64,000 nucleotides of DNA from Acholoe squamosa. Its lineage: Eukaryota > Annelida > Polychaeta > Phyllodocida > Polynoidae. This document shows positions 11,814-24,400 of this stretch, in pieces. The position numbers and the translations under genes were made by a program. Position 1 is the first letter of the stretch. Every line of letters begins with the position of its first letter. Under the pieces are notes generated by a model that was given only the letters and a program-made list of their open reading frames with translations, did not search any database and was not told the DNA's origin. The stretch is from positions 77,602,934-77,666,933 of the forward strand of contig OX439046.1 of NCBI GenBank assembly GCA_949317995.1, given 5' to 3'.

Positions 11814-12599
11814 GATTACTTCACACCCTCTCAGCCATCGGTGAGCCTATACCGGTATTATTATAAATATGATGATAGATATGTGTCCGTTAATATCTGA
11901 ACGCGGGTGCTGGACACCCTCTGACACCACCATCCCTCCATCCTTCCAACAAAAGTTGATAGTTGACCAGGGACAAAGTGTGATCATGCCTCAAACAATT
12001 CCTTACGGTATAGACGGAAACCAAGCGGCACTTTACAATCTATGTACTTACTGATATGAAATATCTGCCATCATTTTAAATATCGGTGCCTTGCGGTTCC
12101 AGATTCAGACAAAGTGTTTGTTGTTTGAAATGTGTGACCTATGATTAGAATTCTTCTGTTTGCACAGGTGTGAAATAATTATGTTGTAAGAAATGTTACA
12201 GATATGTTACATGTTCTAAAAGGATTACACATGTTTGTTGCAAAGGCATTTGCTTAGCTTGAAAAAAGTATTATTTATTGTTGGGCTTCCTCTATTTACA
12301 CACAGAATGAAATATTTAGACAGTTGTCAAAATTATTTAAACAGCAGTTATTGGAAGCTGAGAGATTAATATATATATATATACATATAGATATACTGTA
12401 TACTTTTTCCCTGTATATTATTTTTGAGGTTTTTGTTCAGCATGGTTTTGACATTGTAACTGTTGGTAGTATGTAGATGTGGTACTCATGTATGATATTA
12501 TAACTTGTGATATAGACTTAGTGATAGTTTAGCAGACAGTGGTGGTGTAGACTTGGCCTTGGTGAAGGTGTATTGTGCCATTACCAGTTATCCCTTTAT
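11814..12599. other. No gene recognised
   Basis: AT-rich sequence with a short (AT)n run at about 12370. Nothing codes convincingly. Confidence 0.5.
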
Positions 12600-12830
12600 G
12601 GGTGCGCAGATGCAGGAGTGCATCATGCCCATTGATCGTCAGGATGCACCGATGGAATGCTGGCGGCTCTGCCCGCCAGTATTTTATTGGAGCATCATGC
12701 TGACCTTGCACTGTTGTATCGACCCGGTATACGCTGGGTTGGCATGATGCATGAGACTCGCCAGGGCTGCATTCATGCATCATGACGACCAATGAGCATG
12801 ATGCTGTAATGCATCAGCGGCCTTCAATAA
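12600..12830. mobile_element. MITE of the ATGCAT family (copy A)
   Basis: Imperfect terminal inverted repeats of about 40 bp: the left arm holds GTGCATCATGCCCATTGATCG and the right arm, read in reverse complement, GCATCATGCTCATTGGTCG. The right end reads AATGCATCAGCGGCC. Short open frames here are by-products. Confidence 0.7.
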
Positions 12831-14115
12831 GAACCCATGTGGGTATATAGAGTATAGGATAAACCTTGAGGAATCCATGTTGTTGAAGACAGAAACGCTG
12901 CGGTAAGGAGTTGAATGCATTGTTTATTGTTACAAGACCAGCTCATGACACAAATATATGATACTAGTCAAACAATATTAGGCGGGCTTGAGAAAAGACA
13001 ACAATTTATGAAATAATTCTTTTTATATTTTGTTTCATTTACCTTTATGACTCATATCTTAAGTCAGTCTTGGGATATTATAATAAAGGAGGAGGAATCT
13101 TTGACTGATCTGTGAATATTTAAAACCACATTTTGAAATGAGTGAACAAATCAATAAATGGAAGCAAAATTGAGTAAAAATATCTGCATTGCGATTGTAC
13201 ATGAACTAGTCTCTGTTTGATATATATAACCCAGGTATGTTATACTTGGTTTCCTCTACCTACCTCTTCACTGCAAAAACATAGACGAGGGAGTGTGGAC
13301 ACTGCACCCTCCTAAACCTTACCATTTAGCAGTTTGTTATTTGACTCATCAAAGTGACTCATTTAGTCAACTTCTCAAAAACTGCTTCAACAGGCTCATT
13401 TTTGCAGGATATTTCTACCTGTGGCATTAATTGCAATAGAGGACTAGAAATGAGACAGATGTTGGTGTGGCCGGTAAAACCCTACGCTGATACGTACACG
13501 TTGCGTTCTAAGTACGATCACACATTACTTATATATTCTCTATGTACCTAGTGTCTAATGGTCTTCACTGAGCATGGGAGGCCGAGGAGGAATGTGTAAA
13601 GGTTATTCTGGTTACTATCAAGATAAACCACTCAATTTCTTTTATCTTCTCAATATCAAAGTTATTATAAGATGAATTGATCTCTAAATTCTAAGCATTC
13701 TAAATATGAACCCAGTGGTAAATGTGGCAAACGATTGTCTTTTCTTATTTCTCATATTTGGTATTGTTTATTCTGACTAGAAAATTCAGTTATCTTCCAT
13801 CTATCCCTTTGGGTGAAACCTTTACAATTCCAGGGAAGATTTATATTTATTTTATCTCTACAGTCAAATTGGTTTCCTGATGGCCATTGACTACAACTTC
13901 CCATGTAGTGGTAGTCTTTGAAATATGATATGACATAAAGTGTCATAACCTTTGTAGTTAGCCTCTGAGAAGAATGACACTCCAGTATGTGACATTTCTT
14001 GTAGAAAGCAGTGTCGTTGGTGTAGTCCATCCCGGGCTACTTCACTCCATGAGCTGTTCCCACTGCCTAGTCATGTCACTGATTGAGTTAATGTAGCTGA
14101 GTTAATATTATCTGA
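12831..14115. other. No gene recognised
   Basis: AT-rich unique sequence. Both strands were inspected for family motifs and none was found. Confidence 0.5.
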
Positions 14116-14326
14116 TTAACACCTTAAAGACCGGTGCTGCATTTATACCTATTGGTCGCCATAATGTATGGATGCTGCCGTGGTAAGTAACTTGCCAGCC
14201 CACATTCACACTTACCAGGGTACATTGAAGCATCAGCCCCATCCTATGGCTTTGATGCACTCTTGGAGTCATGATGCTTCAATGAAGTGCTGGCAATTAA
14301 TGCTTCAGCGGCCATGAAAGGGTTAA
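14116..14326. mobile_element. TTAA-flanked MITE of the ATGCAT family (copy B)
   Basis: A 203-bp element (14120-14322) lies between TTAA at 14116-14119 and TTAA at 14323-14326. Its ends are imperfect inverted repeats: left CACCTTAAAGACCGGTGCTG; right, in reverse complement, CCCTTTCATGGCCGCTGAAG. TTAA duplication and a CCYT-like terminus are typical of piggyBac-type non-autonomous elements; that assignment is inference. Confidence 0.7.
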
Positions 14327-16000
14327 CAATGGGAGCGCATGAAGTGAAGTGTTATTATAGTGTACTTAATTTGCTGAGGTTGGTTTATTATTACGCTCTC
14401 CCAGTGACTGGTGCCTGAAGTCACATTGGGATTAAACTATGTATACGAAATGGTTTATCACAATAATTTTCTCAAAGAAAAGCTCTGTAAATTCTCTTCC
14501 TCTCTATCAACTACTAAGGTATCTATGGATTTTCATGAATTTACTTGTTTGTATTTAATTGCTGAGTTAAAACTTGTTATGATGGCATTACTTAATTGAT
14601 GTAACTTTGGTGCGTCTTTCCTCAGACCTGTTTAATTGCGGCTTCCGTATATTTTCCTATAGCTGTACTGTACTGATGGCTTCCCCATGACATTGATGCT
14701 ATTCAGACTTATGTACTGCATATTTATAAAGTTTAAGCTATTTATATTTGAGATAGCACAAAGCTTGGTTGAATATAGCTTTTGCGAACATATTTATGTG
14801 GATATTAGGTTGTTTAGGGTTATTTAAGATATTATGCTCAAGCATGTTTCTTCCAGACCCAATTGTGTTCCTGAATTGTGTCATAAATTATTTGGAAAAA
14901 CTTGTAATCAAATATTTATATATATATTCATGTATTCATGTAGACATTAAGACTTAGTTTGAGTTAGCTATGACAAGTGGCAGGGATGTAAGAAGTGCCA
15001 TTAATTGTTGGATGTTGCCGATAGTCCTGAAAATGAAAAGGACATCTACCATAAATCCGCTTCAAGCCCGGCTCGGATATTTTGTGAGAATATTGAAGCA
15101 TGAAAACTGTACTTAACGGAAAGAATGACCCATGTTAACAATAATAAACAGTCTGGTTCTAGGTTCTTGTTCATGATACAAACTGCTCCTTCACTAGTTA
15201 TTGTACATGGGGTGACTGCCTCACTGTAGCTATAGAACTGCCTTAATATACTAAGAGAAACACACATCAGGAAAACTGTATGGATGTATATACCTCAATG
15301 TTAAACCATGTCAAATGTTCAAACTGCCACACTCTATGTCTGACAGTGTCAAACCATGGGGAGTGCTCCTCTTGTAATAACACTTAGCTAGGGCATGGTA
15401 ATATTGGCCTGACCTCTGAAACAGGCAATTTTGGAATTTTCATCTGATTTCAGCAGAAATTAGGGTCTTTTTTTTTTTAGGTTGAAGTTATCAACATGTC
15501 CACATATATCCTCAAATCCCTATTTCAGATTCATTTCTTGGTATTTCAAATCAGATTCAGAATGCCTTCATCTTCTTTTTTCAAAGAATAAGCCTGCATA
15601 TTACCAAGGTGTTAAGAAATGGCCAGTTCCTAAGTACTAACACAACTTCAGGTCACACTGCCCGCGGTCAGGCTTTTTTGCTAATCAGACAATTTATGAT
15701 ATTGCAAAAGAAAAATATTGGTCGAATTAGCAAAAAGTCACCTGACCGACAGCAGTGGAACCAACGCTGCCATTGCAGGAATACATGAATTTTCAATACA
15801 GTTTCTATATTATAATATCATGACAATGTTCTGCAGAGATTTGGCCAGATTTCTTACCTTTTGTTGACTGGAGAGAGGCATGTCTGATCCATTGACAAGT
15901 TCTGTAATTTTACATATCCATCACTCACTTTAGTCCCAGAGCGAACTTGAATCATGTTGAAACCTGCCTGAAGCGAAAAGTCGCCCTGACGATTTACTAC
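14327..16000. other. No gene recognised
   Basis: AT-rich sequence without recognisable coding, RNA or repeat features. Short minus-strand frames near 15.1 and 15.9 kb have no family motif. Confidence 0.5.
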
Positions 16001-16110
16001 ATTTGGTGTAATTAGCCCGCATACCTTAAATACTGTATACATCTCCTCTTTTAGTTACATTTTAGACTAGAATTGACTCAAATTCCCCATTTCACAAGCC
16101 CAAAAAAGCT
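16001..16110 (+). repeat. Dispersed repeat R1, copy 2
   Basis: Shares GTAATTAGC(C/G)CGCATACC, the TTTTAG..ACTAGAATT block and the following CAAAATTCC-like block with copies 1 and 3. Confidence 0.6.
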
Positions 16111-17570
16111 TGTAGACATCTATTTTACACATTTGTAGAAGCAGTGTGTACTAATTACTCTGAATATGGTATGTCAAAGGGACAATTAAATATGTATGTA
16201 GCAGTGTTGCCTGGTGCAACGTCTGTTAGACATCAGTGCAGAATTGTTTGAACAAAGTATAACAAGTTGTTGACATGTCGGTTTACAAGACAGACCGCAA
16301 AAAGAAATGTGAGGTATAAAGGTATGAATCTAATATAGTATAGCTTGAAGATATATGTACAGTGTGGGGGTACGTTATAGAGTGACTTGATATGTCCCAC
16401 CCATGTATTGTGTGTATACAGGTAATACACGACACACGGAATATGCCGCATGAACTTATCGTTATATTAGTACACCTAATACAGTTCATTTGACAGTGCA
16501 CTCATTTTGTGGTTTTGGACACACGTGTGTTCTGACAAGGTTTGTGTGTTTTGGAGCATACATGGAGAGCTCACTGTCACATAGTGTTGGAATAAAAGAC
16601 AAAGAGTGTTATCAACATGATGGTGTTGATGTCTTCTGTAGACATAATTGTAGATAGCTAGGCCTACCTTTCACAGTATCAAAATCCATTGTACCAACTA
16701 AAAGAGGATTCTGCAAAGACGTCTAGTGATTATCGTAAATGATCATGTAAAAGCCATGACTAGTACGAGAACCAAACCCGGGCAGGTGGAAAGAGGCTGC
16801 AGGTAGGGCTAGGGCTTAAGTCTCCCCTTACACCTGAAACAATGGGTGGGACTAAGATAGGGTACAATGCAGCTTAATAGGCTTGTCAATGGCCTTTGAT
16901 CTGACACATGGTCATTAACTGGACACCTCAGGAGCAGGGACAGGTCAGAAGCAGACATCTCGGAAGCAGGTCATCGTGGATGCAGACGATATTTTGAAAT
17001 TACAATATATTAATATTTAGATATTTATTGTTCCAAAACACAACCTTTTTGTTGTCATTTACTTATCTAAGAATAGGGACATTGTTCTTCTGGTTGTTGT
17101 TTTGTCAAGCTCTATTAAAGGAGGGATATCATCCTGGTTTGAATTGCACCCATAGTGTCCATGCTTCCGAGATATCTGCACCTTATTCATGCTGAACATG
17201 GAGCTGATGGCAGCTTAAATTCACTCTTTAATGATGGCGCTACGACAAATCCACTGTCTAACAGCCACCATGGCAGTGTCCATGACATAATATGATGGTG
17301 TAGTATAGGGGAACTTTAAACCTCAGTATAGTATTAGTGGTGGAGGTATTATACAGTAGAACCATTCCCCTCAATGAGACCTAGAATTATAGCATGTGAG
17401 ATATGGCACAGATAGTGCTGCCATCTGGAGTGGCGCCATGACACTAGATTGTTTAACAGCTCCTCAACAAGGTACAACAAAGCCTACCGACATCCATTCA
17501 TTAAAACCTCACTTCTCTCCCTCACTTGCTACTGGTTAATTCATGTTGAGCAAAGGTGCCCCTTATACTT
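16111..17570. other. No gene recognised
   Basis: No coding or structured element identified in this stretch. Confidence 0.5.
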
Positions 17571-18726
17571 ATAAGTTATAGGTGTGTACTCCATCAATGC
17601 TGCCTGCGCCCCATACTGTGATTTAGTGCATGGATACCTTATACATATAAGTTATAGGTGTGTACTCCATCAATGCTGCCTGCCCCCCATACTGTGATTT
17701 AGTGCATGGATACCTTATACATATAAGTTATAGGTGTGTACTTCATCAATGCTGCCTGCCCCCCCCCCCATACTGTGATTTAGTGCATGGATACCTTATA
17801 CATATAAGTTATAGGTTTGTACTCCATCAATGCTGCCTGCCACCATACTGTGATTTAGTGCATGGATACCTTATACATATAAGTTATAGGTGTGTACTCC
17901 ATCAATGCTGCCTGCCCCCCATACTGTGATTTAGTGCATGGATACCTTATACTTATATAAATTATAGGTGTGTACTCCATCAATGCTGCCTGCCCCCATA
18001 CTGTGATTTAGTGCATGGATACCTTATACATATAAGTTATAGGTGTGTACTCCATCAATGCTGCCTGCCCCCATACTGTGATTTAGTGCATGGATACCTT
18101 ATACATATAAGTTATAGGTGTGTACTTCATCAATGCTGCCTGCCCCCCCCCATACTGTGATTTAGTGCATGGATACCTTATACATATAAGTTATAGGTTT
18201 GTACTCCATCAATGCTGCCTGCCACCATACTGTGATTTAGTGCATGGATACCTTATACATATAAGTTATAGGTGTGTACTTCATCAATGCTGCCTGCCAC
18301 CATACTGTGATTTAGTGCATGGATACCTTATACATATAAGTTATAGGTGTGTACTCCATCAATGCTGCCCGCCCCCATACTGTGATTTAGTGCATGGATA
18401 CCTTATACTTATATAAATTATAGGTGTGTACTCCATCAATGCTGCCTGCCCCCATACTGTGATTTAGTGCATGGATACCTTATACTTATATAAATTATAG
18501 GTGTGTACTCCATCAATGCTGCCTGCCCCCATACTGTGATTTAGTGCATGGATACCTTATACATATAAGTTATAGGTGTGTACTCCATCAATGCTGCCTG
18601 CGCCCCATACTGTGATTTAGTGCATGGATACCTTATACATATAAGTTATAGGTGTGTACTCCATCAATGCTGCCTGCCCCCCATACTGTGATTTAGTGCA
18701 TGGATACCTTATACTTATATGTTATA
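17571..18726. repeat. 75-bp minisatellite, about 15 copies, variable poly-C tract
   Basis: Units run TATAGGTGTGTACTCCATCA ... TGCCTGCCCCC ... GTGATTTAGTGCATGGATAC. The C-run inside each unit varies from about 3 to 11, so unit length drifts around 75 bp. It lies just beyond the 3' end of the LDLa gene. Confidence 0.97.
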
Positions 18727-18813
18727 GAGTACCTACCAGGGAATTCTACCTTTTAGAAATTTTCATCGTCAGATTGAAACAGCACTCAAGTTGTGTCAGA
18801 TTAAAGTACTTTC

Positions 18814-18819
18814 TTTATT
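18814..18819 (-). terminator. Polyadenylation signal of the LDLa-repeat gene
   Basis: AATAAA on the minus strand (TTTATT on plus), about 95 nt after the TGA stop of the LDLa gene. This supports 18913-19271 as the terminal exon. Confidence 0.6.
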
Positions 18820-18912
18820 AATTTACGAAGTCTTTATCACAATTTTTATTTCTGGGAGTTAACTTTCTAACTTCACCTTATTCCCACCTATTCTCCAGCT
18901 CCCCAATAGGCC

Positions 18913-19271
18913 TCATTTTCTGCTAGGGCAGTTTTCCTCATCAGATCCATCCCTACAGTTCATGCGTCCGTCACACACCTGCCGGGCGTCAATACACACA
19001 TGGTTGTCACACTTAAACTGGTGTCCATGACACTCGTAGTTCTTACAGTCCTCTTCATCTGTTCCGTCTTCACAGTCCGCGTACCCATCGCACACCCAGT
19101 GTGTGCGGATACATTTACCATCACCACACAGGAAGTCGTCATGTTTACACAAGGGCCCCGTGGTACAGTTGGCTTCATCTGATCCATCAACGCAGTTATT
19201 GGTGTTGTCACAAACTGCCGACAAGGGCACACACTGGTTGTCCCCACAGTTATACTGCCCCTCACATGGTT
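18913..19271 (-). CDS. LDLa gene exon 4 (terminal): LDLa repeats 2-4
   Basis: The acceptor on the minus strand is ttatacctcag|AA (phase 1) and the stop is TGA at 18913-18915. It begins [20 protein letters not shown] and ends [12 protein letters not shown]. Three full six-Cys repeats are present. Confidence 0.92.
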
Positions 19272-21433
19272 CTGAGGTATAATTAAACACATACTTGTTT
19301 TTAACACATAATATTATTACTTTAAATTCTACCTATCAATTTAGTAAAAGTCCTTATCTCTTGAGGAATTGTGATTATTTTGTTAGGCAAAATCTTTCTT
19401 TTGTAAGACCATGTCCTAATTTTGGAAGGCAGTGTCCTTATTTTGGAAGGCAATGTCCTAATTTTAGAAGTCAAAGTCTTTATTTTGTAAGGCACTGTCT
19501 TTATTTTGTTAGTCAAAGTCCTTATTTTGTAAGGCAATATCCTAATTTCATAAGGCAAAATCCATATTTTTGTAAGGCAATGTCCTAATTTTGTAAGTCA
19601 CAGTCCTTATTTTGTAAGGCAGAGTTCTTATTTTGGAATGCAATGTCCTAGTTTTGTAAGTCAAATTCCTCATTTGGTAAGACAAAGTTATTTTGTAGGA
19701 AAATATGGAGAGGCAACAAATTAGGGCAGAGACATATAAGATGGCAGAGAGGGAGAAGTGAGGGAGGATGAAGACCCATTTGATGACCTGCGCTACAACA
19801 CACCACTTGAGTGGTTATCAATTTCTACCTGGGATTCGTCCAAGCCTGCAGTATTCCTCCACTTCATCTGATTCATCAGCACAGTCTGCCGCACCGTCAC
19901 AAAGCCATGTCTTGGTGATACACTTCCAACCCGTTCCACACTTAAACTCATCCTCACCACACTGCAGGGCTGTTAGAATCAGAAGTTTTACTGTAAGTAT
20001 GCGAGGTTTTACTGCAGAGCTGTAAGAATCAGAGGTTTAAATGTAAGTATGAGAGGTTTTACTGCAGGGCTGCAAGTATCAGAGGTTTTACTGTAAGTAT
20101 GAGAGGTTTTACTGCAGGGCTGCAAGTATCAGAGGTTTTACTGTAAGTATGAGAAGTTTTACTTTAAGTATGAGAGGTTTAACTGTATCAGAGAAATTTT
20201 GCTGTAAGTATGAGAGGTTTTGCTGTAAGTATGAGAGGTTTTACTGTAAGTATGAGAGGTTTTACTGCAGGGCTGCAAGTATCAGAGGTTTTACTGTAAG
20301 TATGAGAGATTTTACTGCAGGGCTGCAAATATTACAGGTTTTACTGTAAGTATGAGAGGTTTTACTGTAAGTATGGGAGTTTGTACTGCAGGGCTGCAAG
20401 TATGAGAGGGTTTGCTGCACGGCTGCAAGTATCAGAAGTTTTACTGTAAGTATGAGAGATTTTACTGCAGGGCTGCAAGTGTTACAGGTTTTACTGTAAG
20501 TATGAGAGCTTTTACTGTAAGTATGAGAGGTTTTACTGCAGGGCTGCAAGTATGAGAGGTTTTACTGTAAGTATGACAGGTTTTACTGTAAGTATGACAG
20601 GATTTACTGCAGGGCTGCAAGTATCAGGGGTTTTGGTACACTTTATCAACACAGCAAGAACCCATGACTTTTCAAAGAAGTTAGTAATAAAGATTTGCTT
20701 TTTTTCTCAGGTTTGGGTGACAAGAACGTAGATATGATATTAGCATCTTGCAATGTAGCATAGGTCTACATATTCTATATGCCATTTAAAGAGGATTAAG
20801 GGGCATGTCCTGAGGACAATTCTGCCTGCTATTTTGGTCACCTTGTGAATAAATGACAAAGTTCAGCATATAAGTCTATATTGGTTTCCTGGGACCGTAG
20901 CTTACATTCATGGGGTTCTTCCTCTCCACATTCGTCACATACGCTGCCCTGGTAGTCTGCAGACTTTACCCAGACTGTTTTATCATCCACCGACTTCCCT
21001 GCAGTAAAACAATAAATACCATATACATATATGTAGAATATAAACTGTATATAATTATGTAAGGCTCCCCTGGTGGTCTGCAGACTTTGCCCAGATGGCT
21101 TTATTATCCAGCGACTTCCCTGCATTAAAACAATAAGTACCATATGAAAGTAGAATATAAACTGTATATAGTTATGTAAGGGTGCCCTGGTACTGTGTCC
21201 TCATCCACCACATTGCGGGCTTCCCTAGCCCACTGAAAAGGGTCTATAACTCTTTCCTATCCCCTCGGATGTGTGTGGTGCACATATGTGCGGGCACTGA
21301 CACATTCCCCTGTGAAATTGTGTAATGTAGTTCTTACCTTGAATATGACCTTAGCTGTCGAAATGGCGTTAAACATCTATTACTCACTCACTCACTCCAC
21401 CGCATTGCCTCCAGTAATGAAAAAAGGTCGTTA

Positions 21434-21479
<46 letters not shown>

Positions 21480-24400
21480 CATAGAAATACTCAATACCAT
21501 GGTAAGAACCATGTACATATGTAATTATGTAAGGGTGCCCTGTAAGTCTGCTGACTTCACCAAGACTGCGATATCACCCACCGACTTCCCTGCAGTAAAA
21601 CAGTAAATAGTACATACACAAGGGTAAATATCATATATACATAATGTATAATTATATAAGGGTGCCCTGGTAGTCTGCAGACTTTACCCAGACTGTTTTA
21701 TCATCCACCGACTTCCCTGCAGTAAAACAGTAGGCTAAGTGGGACCTAAGTGTCATATAGGCCTATATAGAATATGTGATAACACAGTAACACAATAAAA
21801 CAGTAGTATTTACTGTGTCCTCATCCACCACATTGCCTGCAGTAACAAAAAAAAAGTCGTTAGGGAGTGGTAATTTTTTAACAACAGTTCTTAGGCTTAT
21901 CATGTCATACCAGTTCAAGTCCCCAGGACCTAATCTCAAGTCCCAAAGGACTTCTATACTTTTTGTCACAACAGGGAATGACTGATCATATGATATACCT
22001 AAAATGTATGGTGCTGGGAACTGCATTATTACATTAAGTTTTTAGATATTATCATAGGTACAATCCCCTCATTTAAAAAAAAAAGCATTATTTTTTTCTT
22101 GTCTCAGTTGAAAAGAATAAAGTAATCAATAGTTTTCTAAAATAAATCATTTTCGTATCCTTTGAGACATGCATAATAAGTTTATCACCATCTGTGTGAA
22201 GTATCCTGTATTACCCCTCACTAGTTTTTCGGTGGGGTAATACAGGACAATGCATTACCTATGGGAATTTGTATGGGGAGGACCTTTATAATATTTAAGA
22301 GCCAATTTGAGCAATTATCCTAATTAAAACCTTCCTGACAATGATAGACTTGAGCATCCACTTCTTTTCTCAAGACAAAGATATATACAACCTTCTCATT
22401 TTCAGAATTTTGTGAGTTTTTTTATGCATTGGGTATAGCTGTGGTGGCCATTTTGGAAAATGACCACCACAGCTATAACCATAATGAATTGAATTCATGA
22501 AGTTGACCAGATCTCAGTTGCATTTTGATGGATATGATCATAAAATGGCTCAAATGAAAGGTCTTTGTGAGAACTATTTAATATACGGGTTTTGGGCATA
22601 CCATAGTAACCTGGTTACCATGGCAACAATTTAAACATTAATTTTTTGTCAAATTCTGCTTAAATTAAAATATTTGTCCAGATGATGATCAGCACATAGT
22701 GTCAGGTGAATTAACAAAATACCTATATAATGTATTAGACTTATTGAAATCAATGCATATTTTGTTAAAACATATCAAAGGAATTTATTTCAAACAGTTC
22801 ATATTTTGCTCAGAGAAAATTTGACCCCTTTGAATAAAAAATTCCTCCCGTGTCCTGTCTTACCCCACAGAAGTGCACTGAAAACCTGAGATGCCCAAAA
22901 CTCGTCAGTGCAGACGACTTTAAGTCCTCAGGTTGACAATACCTAAATCTACAGCTTTAGGTCGTCAAAATGGCTACTTTAGGTCGTCATCCTGACCACT
23001 TAGGTCGTCCATATGATGACTTTGTATTGTCAGTATGACATGTTTAGGTTGTCATTTGACCTTGACTACTCTAAACTCGTCAGTATTGATGAATTTTAGG
23101 CGGCAGCAGGTTTTCTGTGTGTCCTGTATTACCCGGCATTTACAAGAAGTGTGGGGTAATACAGGACAATTTTAAAGTGCCCATTATCACCAATCCAGTG
23201 CATATCAGGATTTTGATTCCTATGAATAATTAATGATATAAAAGGGCTTAAAGTTTTCTAAAATTCCTCATTACACCACTCATGCCAGATCTAAGTGTTA
23301 AGTGTCCCGTATTCCCCCAGTTTCCCCTACGCGCCAATTTCATAGAAAAATAGAAAATTGTCAAAAATGATAAAATGAGTGCCAGATTAGTGCCAGGAAT
23401 ATTGGTCCCCTGATGTAGGAATGTACCTTACCCTCATGTAGACCTAGGCCATAGTAGCTAGGCCTACCGGGGGGCACTCAATTTTTTTTGGACGTGTGTG
23501 TGCAGCTGGAGGTTGGGCAACTCTTACCATTCCTTTAAAAAGGAGGGCTAGCACGGCTACGACGTACCCGCATTAGCAAGTTACATGACCACCCATTGAC
23601 CAATCACATCATCGCAAAATTTCCACTGGGTCCCACGGATTTGTGTACGATCTTTTGAACTGGTACCGGAGTTTTCCATGCTAGACAAATTAATTGAGCC
23701 TTGTTTAGGGAAATTGCTAAGACAATCTTTTTATTTTTCATGCCATATGTGGAAATATAGACACTTGCTTAGGGAAACTTTGGAGGAAAAGGAACAACGT
23801 CGGCAAAAGAATGAAAATTAACCCCCACTTTAAACATTTTAAACAAAAGGCGACATCTTTTAAGGAATGGTCCCAGCAAAGCGGGCATATTTCCAGCTTT
23901 CCTTATGCCATTCCTTATACAGTTATCAGAATCCATGGTCGAGTTTGCAGCACCTGGATCACAACTGCCATTGCCCATGACAAGCAGAATTAAAGTTACA
24001 TCTCCACCAAACTAATCAAATCAATACTTCATTCATCTATCCAGATCTATACACAATCTCATGCCATGGCTGATACGATCATTACTAGAGCTTAGTACTA
24101 CTCACGCCGTATTCAATGGGGGGGGGGGATGGAATATGATGCCTGCATATTCAATGGTGGTGTCGCATGCAGAATGTCACTACCATGCAAAATGTTTCCA
24201 GCGTTCTTCCAACAGACTTTGCACCCTCTAAATCATTTCATGCAAGATCAAAACATCTGCTTGGAGAGTGATAAACTTTACTTAATCTCGAAACAAATAG
24301 TTTTTTCTTTGAAAGGAAGAAACCATGAAAATATCCCTCTCCTCTTATAGAAATTGAAAAAACAACAACCCTAATGATACTGCCCCTATGCCATAGAACT

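Noticed and set aside
12529-12792. Small proteins on either strand at 12.5-12.8 kb
   Set aside because: The stretch is an inverted-repeat MITE copy; the frames follow its palindromic arms.
19000-19286. Plus-strand open frames over the LDLa exon
   Set aside because: Shadow frames; the minus strand has the complete Cys pattern, correct splice sites and a polyadenylation signal.
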